IMG/VR virus record: IMGVR_UViG_3300047446_000273
Location: 1-22,987 of that record
Length of the DNA: 22,987 bases
Origin: a virus
Reading direction: 5' to 3' (one strand)
The position numbers were made by a program, and so were the translations under genes. The notes beneath the pieces are model-generated. The model searched no databases. It was not told the DNA's origin and saw only the letters and a list, made by a program, of their open reading frames with translations. Every line of letters begins with the position of its first letter. Position 1 is the first letter of the stretch. This document shows, one piece after another, positions 18,703 through 22,987 of this stretch.

Positions 18703-19398
18703 TTATGTATATTTAACAAGTACCAAAAGTCTTGGCTTTCCCTTGGTGTTAGTGAACTTTATAATGCTGCCTGTTAAGTCGCCAGAATTAATCAGATTTG
18801 TAAAGCTAGGCGCAAGAGCTTTATTAATATATCCGACATGTTTGTTGTTGTGTATTATCTTCACAGCTGATGTGTCATGAAGGTTTGTCGGGTCTTTTTC
18901 AAAGAAAACTCTATCTGATTCAGAAAATACTGAATCACCCATGTGATGAGTTAAGCCCGCGACTTCCACGATCAAGTCTAGCGGCGCCTTTGCGTCACTG
19001 AGGTCGGGGCATAGTTCAAAGGTATCACTGGGCAAGCGAGCACCAGTGTAGGCCAATAGGGCGAAGGAAGATCCAGCAAAATCTATCGGGAGATTGTACT
19101 GCTTGAGGTACTCTTGAAAATCCTCACGCCTTCTGGGAGGCAACCTGCGAACAAACACGTCCAAGGCCCCTAATTTATCATGTTCTCCTTTCGCGTCCGC
19201 AAACGCAGGGAACTCATGAAATCCTTCTTCCAAAGCAAGTCTAAAGTCGTCTGTCCCTTTTAAATATTTGAAAGAGGCGTCATCACCATGTCTCAATAGC
19301 TCACCAACAACACGCCTGTTTTTCGGCGCATCGGCATTTGCGTGATGCCAGACAAGCAACAACCTTGACGGCTCGAAAATGTGTTCAATTTCGTTCAT
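18703..19398 (-). CDS. HIRAN-domain protein with HipA-N-like region, partner of the kinase
   Basis: A 231-residue protein. The C-terminal 90 residues (RVFFEKDPTNLHDTSAVKII, HNNKHVGYINKALAPSFTNL) fit the HIRAN domain, which in other proteins binds DNA ends or damaged forks. The first 130 residues look like the N-terminal lobe of HipA (LVWHHA, VGELLRHGDDASFKYLKG, LGALDVFVRRLPPRRREDF, LLAYTGARLPSDTFEL), a part missing from the adjacent kinase. The ATG overlaps the kinase stop by ATGA, so the two are translated together. The gene is AT-richer than its surroundings. It probably regulates or targets the kinase; both domain calls are by eye. Confidence 0.75.
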   Translation of the reverse strand: MNEIEHIFEPSRLLLVWHHANADAPKNRRVVGELLRHGDDASFKYLKGTDDFRLALEEGFHEFPAFADAKGEHDKLGALDVFVRRLPPRRREDFQEYLKQYNLPIDFAGSSFALLAYTGARLPSDTFELCPDLSDAKAPLDLIVEVAGLTHHMGDSVFSESDRVFFEKDPTNLHDTSAVKIIHNNKHVGYINKALAPSFTNLINSGDLTGSIIKFTNTKGKPRLLVLVKYT

Positions 19399-20354
19399 TT
19401 TAGGATATCCAGTGCCAGCTGCGCACGTCTACTTGTCAGCCTGAAAATGAAATCGGCTCGTGCTTGGGTGAGATTACCACCACCAGGAGCCGGAATGTCA
19501 ACGAGAGACTGTAGGATGTCTCGGAAGGTTCCTAGGTCAAAATCCTTTAGTTTTTTCAGGAGAAGACCGCGAACGTCCTTACGCGCTTTTGATATGAAAG
19601 TGAGTGATTCCAAGTGCCCAATGCGGTCGAGTTCGGCTTGCGAAATCCTTATGTGGTGCCTGCCACGATTTATGTACCTTTCCAGGGCTTCATCGTCCCA
19701 TTGCGAGAATTTTGCAGGCAGCAATTCGTGTCCCAAGCTGGTGCCGTTGTCAAACCAGGGTGCAAACCTCCACTTAATTTCATAGAGTTCTCCTCTGCGT
19801 CTGGCAACGCTTTTCGGGAGTTTGACCGCTTGCAAAAGGTGTCCCCAATTATCTTGGTGTCGATCAGTGTTACCTATTATTGAATCGAAAAGCATCATAG
19901 ACCAAAACTCATAAATATGGTCTCGACCCAATGCCCCACTGTTGAATTTATCAGCATCTAATATATTGTGTTGCGTTCCACGCTCCCGGTCAAAACCAGG
20001 AATTATTTTGTGGAAGAAGTTGCCCGCAGAGTAAAAGTCTGTCTCGCCCTCTTCATAGAACCACGCGCTTAATGCTCCACATTGACCATTAGTCGAATCG
20101 AAGGCTGCGTAGCAAGGAGGGGCGGGTACTTTAAGGAGTACTGAAATTTCGTAAGCAATAATCTCAGCCCAAAATTGCTCGGGATATCTGTTTGCCGAGC
20201 GCTTAAACATGTGACGCCAATCGGGCTTTATAAAGCTTTCATTGGGTACACTTGGTGAAAAAAGCGTTCGCTTCGGCCTAGCTCCCTCGGGATAGGCGGC
20301 AGGCGAAGCCTCATCTTCCGGCCAATTTGCGATATCTATAAACTTCTCTTGCAT
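19395..20354 (-). CDS. HipA-like serine/threonine kinase
   Basis: A 319-residue protein kinase of the HipA superfamily. Visible kinase features: FIKPDWRHMFKRS (41-53) for nucleotide binding, FWAEIIAYEIS (61-71) with helix-C glutamate E64, catalytic loop GNTDRHQDNWG (161-171) with D164 and N169, and the metal-binding FDNGTSLG (201-208) with D202. The usual HipA N-terminal lobe is absent and appears to be encoded by the overlapping next gene. AAGGA and GGAG precede the ATG. It lies about 100 bases downstream of cI on the same strand, so it is probably expressed in the lysogen from the repressor promoter. HipA kinases act as growth-arrest toxins; a defence role here is inference. Confidence 0.85.
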   Translation of the reverse strand: MQEKFIDIANWPEDEASPAAYPEGARPKRTLFSPSVPNESFIKPDWRHMFKRSANRYPEQFWAEIIAYEISVLLKVPAPPCYAAFDSTNGQCGALSAWFYEEGETDFYSAGNFFHKIIPGFDRERGTQHNILDADKFNSGALGRDHIYEFWSMMLFDSIIGNTDRHQDNWGHLLQAVKLPKSVARRRGELYEIKWRFAPWFDNGTSLGHELLPAKFSQWDDEALERYINRGRHHIRISQAELDRIGHLESLTFISKARKDVRGLLLKKLKDFDLGTFRDILQSLVDIPAPGGGNLTQARADFIFRLTSRRAQLALDILK

Positions 20355-20428
20355 TCTCCATCCTTAGGAACTAACTCTCGCCGGGTAGAGCTCTTGGCTT
20401 GCTGGGCCCAATTTATGCCACCACCGCT

Positions 20429-20446
20429 AGCGCCAGTTCGGGCGCT
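20429..20446 (-). promoter_or_regulatory. Hairpin between cI and the kinase gene
   Basis: AGCGCC/GGCGCT with a 6-base loop, about 12 bases beyond the cI stop. No T-run follows on the leftward strand, so it looks like an attenuating or mRNA-processing hairpin rather than a full terminator. This would allow partial read-through to the HipA-like gene. Confidence 0.5.
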
Positions 20447-20457
20447 GTAAGTTCTTT

Positions 20458-21126
20458 TTAGTAAAACTTCTGAAGCGCCTGAACAACCACACCCACGATC
20501 CGACATTTCTCGTCTACGGCCTCGATGGGGTAGCTCGGGTTCAATGGTTTGAGGAACAACCGGCCGCCGTCGCTGACCAGCTTCTTGAATGTGGCTTCGT
20601 TGCTGTCCGGCAGCTTGGCCACTACCAGCTTACCTGGCGCAACCTCAGCCTCAGTGTCCACCAGAATCAGCGTGCCTTCGGTGATGCTTTGGCCGGCGGG
20701 CGCCGTCATCGAGTCACCTTTAACTGTTAGCCAGAACGCCGGTCCTTTGGAGTCGTACTCCGAAAATTCGTAGGTGTCAGAAATTCCAGCCGGGTAAGGC
20801 TCTACAGCTTCCGACCAGGCGCCGGCGGCAACCCAGCTCACAACCGGGTAGCGGAAAGATTTGGTGGGCTGGGCGGCAGGGGAGACGTTCGATTCACCAG
20901 TGCCGGACGTTAACCCAAGAGCAAGCATTGGCCCGATCTCGTCTGAGAGCCATTTGGCGTTAACCCCACATGCATCGGCGATCTTCACGACGTGTGCGGT
21001 GGCTTTCGATTTTCCACGCTCAAGGTCAGAAATCGACGTCTGCGTGATACCAGCTTTAGCGGCCAATTCGCCCTGATTGAGCTTGGCGTGCCGGCGCGCT
21101 GCCTTTAAACGATCTTTGAATTCCAT
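20458..21126 (-). CDS. cI: CI-type phage repressor, LexA-like self-cleaving
   Basis: A 222-residue repressor that maintains lysogeny. The N-terminal helix-turn-helix is at about 7-57 (LKAARRHAKLNQGELAAKAG, ITQTSISDLERGKSKAT). The C-terminal S24 peptidase domain has the cleavage Ala-Gly at 101-102 (WVAAGAW), Ser139 in GDSM and Lys181 in TFKKL, so RecA-stimulated autocleavage on SOS induction is expected. The start at 21126 is set by family length; reading on upstream would cross the operators. The ATG is within a few bases of the predicted transcript start and has no ribosome site, as for lambda cI from PRM. Confidence 0.95.
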   Translation of the reverse strand: MEFKDRLKAARRHAKLNQGELAAKAGITQTSISDLERGKSKATAHVVKIADACGVNAKWLSDEIGPMLALGLTSGTGESNVSPAAQPTKSFRYPVVSWVAAGAWSEAVEPYPAGISDTYEFSEYDSKGPAFWLTVKGDSMTAPAGQSITEGTLILVDTEAEVAPGKLVVAKLPDSNEATFKKLVSDGGRLFLKPLNPSYPIEAVDEKCRIVGVVVQALQKFY

Positions 21127-21133
21127 GCAGCGA

Positions 21134-21162
21134 GTATTACGGGTGCTCCCATATCCTTGCAA
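21134..21162 (-). promoter_or_regulatory. Repressor maintenance promoter (PRM-like)
   Basis: Leftward TTGCAA (21157-21162), 17-bp spacer, TAATAC (21134-21139). The -10 is followed by seven bases and then the cI ATG, so the mRNA is nearly leaderless. The spacer holds one operator (21139-21152), whose occupation should repress cI. Confidence 0.75.
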
Positions 21163-21200
21163 ATCGGTATTCCCATAATCTACTATATGGGTATTCCCGT
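21139..21200. promoter_or_regulatory. Right operator triplet (OR)
   Basis: ACGGGTGCTCCCAT (21139-21152), ATCGGTATTCCCAT (21163-21176) and ATGGGTATTCCCGT (21187-21200), with centres exactly 24 bp apart. They share the ATGGGTATTCCCAT consensus with the two sites at 17462-17500. The first lies in the leftward promoter spacer, the second in the rightward promoter spacer, and the third over the rightward start. Confidence 0.85.
21157..21186 (+). promoter_or_regulatory. Early rightward promoter (PR-like)
   Basis: TTGCAA (21157-21162), 18-bp spacer, TACTAT (21181-21186), giving a start near 21193. TTGCAA is its own reverse complement and is also the -35 of the leftward repressor promoter, so only one polymerase should be able to use it at a time. 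Confidence 0.7.
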
Positions 21201-21213
21201 ATGGAGGGGCGAC

Positions 21214-21429
21214 ATGAACACTATCTATAAGGACCTCGTTGCCTTCTTCGGCACCCAGGAGGTCACCGCTGAAAAGCTCAAGGTTGATCAAAGCACCGTT
21301 TCCGGTTGGGTTCGCGAAAAGCACGGCATGTCTCCAGTGGTTGCCAAGCGAGCGGAGGCGTTGACCGGAGGTGCTTTCAAAAAAGAGTCCCTTTGTCCGT
21401 CGTTTCCCTGGGCCGAGATGGCCGCCTAA
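21214..21429 (+). CDS. cro: Cro-like regulator, YdaS-type helix-turn-helix
   Basis: A 71-residue DNA-binding protein. The start at 21214 has GGAGGGG five bases upstream. Helix-turn-helix at about 16-38: VTAEKLKVDQSTVSGWVREK, followed by GMSPVVAKRAEALTGG and SLCPSFPW, the typical layout of YdaS/Cro-like phage regulators. It is the first gene of the rightward promoter and divergent from cI, so it should act as the lytic-side repressor of the cI promoter. It may be a poor relative of lambda Cro in sequence; the call rests on the HTH and position. Confidence 0.88.
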   Translation: MNTIYKDLVAFFGTQEVTAEKLKVDQSTVSGWVREKHGMSPVVAKRAEALTGGAFKKESLCPSFPWAEMAA

Positions 21430-21515
21430 GCGACATCCCCGTCCGCCGCTCCATTGAGCAAATGATCGCCTCTGCACTTGTAGGGCGCCACGGAAACAAA
21501 TTTGAGGTTTTACGA

Positions 21516-21938
21516 ATGGAAGACTTTTTGGATGCATGCCAGGCAGCAGTGAAGGGCAATGAGCCCAAGACCCTGGCTGCAAAGATGGGTGTTCCTCACG
21601 TTGGCCTGCTTCAGCGCGCAAATCCAGATAACGAGGCTCACCACCTGACCGTGGAGCATCTTTTCGGGATCTTGCTGCACACCGGCGACATGCGTCCGCT
21701 TGAAGCCTTGGCAAATGAGTTCGGCTTTGAGCTGGTGGCGAAGGCCGCGCCCAAGCCGCAAGGGCTCACAAAGTCGCTGATCAATGTCGCGAAGGAAGTG
21801 GCCGACCTGACCATCGCCGTGCATGAGGCGCTGGACGACAACCACGTCAGCACCTTCGAAAAGAACCTAATCCGCCAAGAGATCAACCACGTCCGCCAGA
21901 GCCTGGACGTGATGGATGCATCGGTAAAGGCCGCCTGA
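21516..21938 (+). CDS. cII: Phage CII-type regulatory protein (CP76 family)
   Basis: A 140-residue protein. The ATG at 21516 has GAGG eight bases upstream; the frame is open further left, but those residues overlap cro. The sequence MEDFLDACQAAVKGNEPKTLAAKMG, then LLQRANPDNEAHHLTVEHLFGILLHTGDMRPLEALANEFGFEL, matches the Phage_CP76 family of lysogeny-establishing regulators of gammaproteobacterial phages. The C terminus is helical (SLINVAKEVADLTIAVHEAL). A DNA-binding N terminus is presumed. It follows cro on the same transcript. Confidence 0.85.
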   Translation: MEDFLDACQAAVKGNEPKTLAAKMGVPHVGLLQRANPDNEAHHLTVEHLFGILLHTGDMRPLEALANEFGFELVAKAAPKPQGLTKSLINVAKEVADLTIAVHEALDDNHVSTFEKNLIRQEINHVRQSLDVMDASVKAA

Positions 21939-21949
21939 ATTTCAGGCAC

Positions 21950-21975
21950 AAAAAAGCCGACGGTCGAGGTCGGCT
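21950..21975 (-). terminator. Hairpin with T-run on the leftward strand
   Basis: AGCCGAC/GTCGGCT with a 7-base loop, followed by T6 only when read leftward. On the rightward strand, along which the cII and antirepressor genes are transcribed, no T-run follows. No leftward gene feeds it, so it may stop antisense transcription or act as a weak rightward pause. Confidence 0.5.
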
Positions 21976-22005
21976 AATTCGATAACACTTTGTGAGGCCG
22001 ATTAT

Positions 22006-22854
22006 ATGCAAACCCCGCCACATATCAATAGCGCTACCAATCTCGCGCCACGTTTTCCGCAATCTGAAAACGTGGCGCGCAATCCCTCAGTGATTCCGTT
22101 CGACTTCGACGGCGCCGCAATCCGCGTCATCACCGACAAACTCGGCGATCCGTGGTTTATCGCGCGCGATGTCGCTGATGCCCTGGGCTACTCCAAACCT
22201 GAGAACGCCGTGGCCCGCCACTGCAAGGCCGCGACCACTACCCCGAAACAGGGTGGTGGTTTCATGACCATCATTCCTGAGCGCGATCTGTACCGGCTGG
22301 TGATGAAGTCGAAGCTGCCGGCCGCCGAGAAGTTCGAAGAGTGGGTGGTGGGCCAGGTGCTGCCAAGCATCCGCAAGACGGGCTCGTTTTCTGCCCAAGG
22401 CCCGAACAACTCCAAGATCGTTGGCGAACTCGCCATTCTGGAATGCTTCGACCGCCTGCTGAAGCCTGCGAACTCCAGCAAGATGATGATGCTGGCCAAG
22501 ATCGCTACCAACAACGGTCTGGACGCCAAGTTCCTTCCAGGCTACGCCGTGGATGCGGCCCCTGACGCCGCTGGCGGCTCTTCGATGCCAACCAAGGCCA
22601 TCACCGCTCTGATCAAAGATCACACCATCGCCAGCACGGCGCGCGCCTTCAACCTCGTACTTCAAGCCCACGGCTTCCTGGCGCTACTCCAGCGCAAAAA
22701 CTCCAAGCAGGAAACCGTCGACTTCTGGTCTGTGACCGAGAAGGGCATGACCTACGGCAAGAACCTCACCAGCCCCCAATGCCCCCGCGAAACGCAGCCT
22801 CATTGGTACGTGGATCGCTTCCTCGAATTGGCCGCTAAGGTCGGGAAGGCCTGA
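22006..22854 (+). CDS. BRO-N family phage antirepressor
   Basis: A 282-residue protein. The BRO-N domain is at about 29-130: VIPFDFDGAAIRVITDKLG, PWFIARDVADALGYSKPENAV, IIPERDLYRLVMKSKLPAAEKFEEWVVGQVLPSIRKTGSF. The middle is variable. The C-terminal domain (about 215-282: FLALLQRKN, FWSVTEKGMTYGKNL, PHWYVDRFLELAAKVG) resembles antirepressor C-terminal regions of the KilAC or P22 Ant type. Such proteins bind and inactivate phage repressors or alter early gene control. GAGG precedes the ATG at 22006. It follows the cII gene after a 67-base gap containing the hairpin at 21950. Confidence 0.9.
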   Translation: MQTPPHINSATNLAPRFPQSENVARNPSVIPFDFDGAAIRVITDKLGDPWFIARDVADALGYSKPENAVARHCKAATTTPKQGGGFMTIIPERDLYRLVMKSKLPAAEKFEEWVVGQVLPSIRKTGSFSAQGPNNSKIVGELAILECFDRLLKPANSSKMMMLAKIATNNGLDAKFLPGYAVDAAPDAAGGSSMPTKAITALIKDHTIASTARAFNLVLQAHGFLALLQRKNSKQETVDFWSVTEKGMTYGKNLTSPQCPRETQPHWYVDRFLELAAKVGKA

Positions 22855-22855
22855 C

Positions 22856-22987
22856 ATGCAATACACTGTCACGATTAACCAGGTGAAGGCGCTGGAGTGG
22901 GGGCTGAATTCTCAGCAGGCCCTGCTGTTCGCCTTTGTCTACGGCTGCCCGAGCTGGACCAAGCCAATCAAAACCGATGACGGGATC
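22856..22987 (+). CDS. Partial gene, probable phage replication or regulatory protein
   Basis: ATG at 22856 begins a frame open to the window end (44 codons): MQYTVTINQVKALEWGLNSQ, then QALLFAFVYGCPSWTKPI. It starts right after the antirepressor stop. N termini of this sort (ALEWGLN..QALLFAFVYG) occur in my memory in helix-turn-helix proteins preceding or belonging to phage replication modules, but with only 44 residues the identity is open. Confidence 0.65.
   Translation, partial: MQYTVTINQVKALEWGLNSQQALLFAFVYGCPSWTKPIKTDDGI

Noticed and set aside
18703-20354. Classification of the kinase pair as classical HipAB or HipBST
   Set aside because: No small HTH HipB-like antitoxin gene is present; the partner carries a HIRAN domain, and the adjacent HTH gene is a full S24-type phage repressor.
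21127-21714. Upstream extension of the repressor reading frame to 418 residues
   Set aside because: It would translate through the operators, promoters, cro and part of the cII region; the 222-residue form fits the family and the promoter spacing.

Overview
The window looks like the left arm and immunity region of a lambda-like temperate siphovirus prophage in a Pseudomonas genome. Reasons: a tyrosine integrase at one end; long runs of small, tightly packed, mostly leftward genes with ATGA overlaps; an Exo/ERF recombination pair; a CI-type repressor facing a YdaS/Cro-like gene and a CII-like gene; and a DUF1654 gene, which as far as I know is a Pseudomonas-centred family. The host assignment is inference from gene families and base composition; no host chromosome is visible.

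Layout. Positions 1-6716 (leftward): integrase, DUF4224 protein, small phage proteins, an ASCH-like protein, a gene broken by an in-frame amber codon, and a repeat-rich C5 cytosine methyltransferase. Inserted on the opposite strand are a two-helix mini membrane protein (1681-1857) and an AT-rich membrane-protein gene (6786-7547). Positions 7668-13367: NdpA/YejK, hypothetical proteins, a free-standing HNH-AP2 endonuclease, the YqaJ/lambda-Exo nuclease, an ERF annealing protein and a long coiled-coil protein. At 13491-13646 a single rightward gene encodes a zinc-independent (type B, YkgO-like) ribosomal protein L36. Positions 13647-17332: the early-left operon of small proteins, with a degenerate tRNA and several hairpins. 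It is read from a promoter at about 17455 that carries two operators and is followed by a boxA/boxB (nut-like) leader.

Positions 17548-21126 are the lysogen-expressed segment: a LexA-box-controlled DUF1654 gene, a zinc-ribbon/SPOR-like membrane protein, a HIRAN protein plus HipA-like kinase pair, and the CI repressor. The HipA/HIRAN pair sits directly downstream of cI, where lambda keeps rexAB. The control region 21134-21200 has three operators, and one palindromic TTGCAA hexamer can serve as the -35 element for both the leftward repressor promoter and the rightward early promoter. To the right follow a Cro/YdaS-like gene, a CII-like gene, a BRO-type antirepressor and the start of a further gene.

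The most noteworthy signals are the HipA/HIRAN cassette in the rexAB position, a prophage-borne L36 with a possible metal-responsive operator, and two families of intergenic hairpins. In both families the stem sequences differ from copy to copy while pairing and flanks are kept. They resemble in concept the start-associated sequences of cluster K mycobacteriophages.
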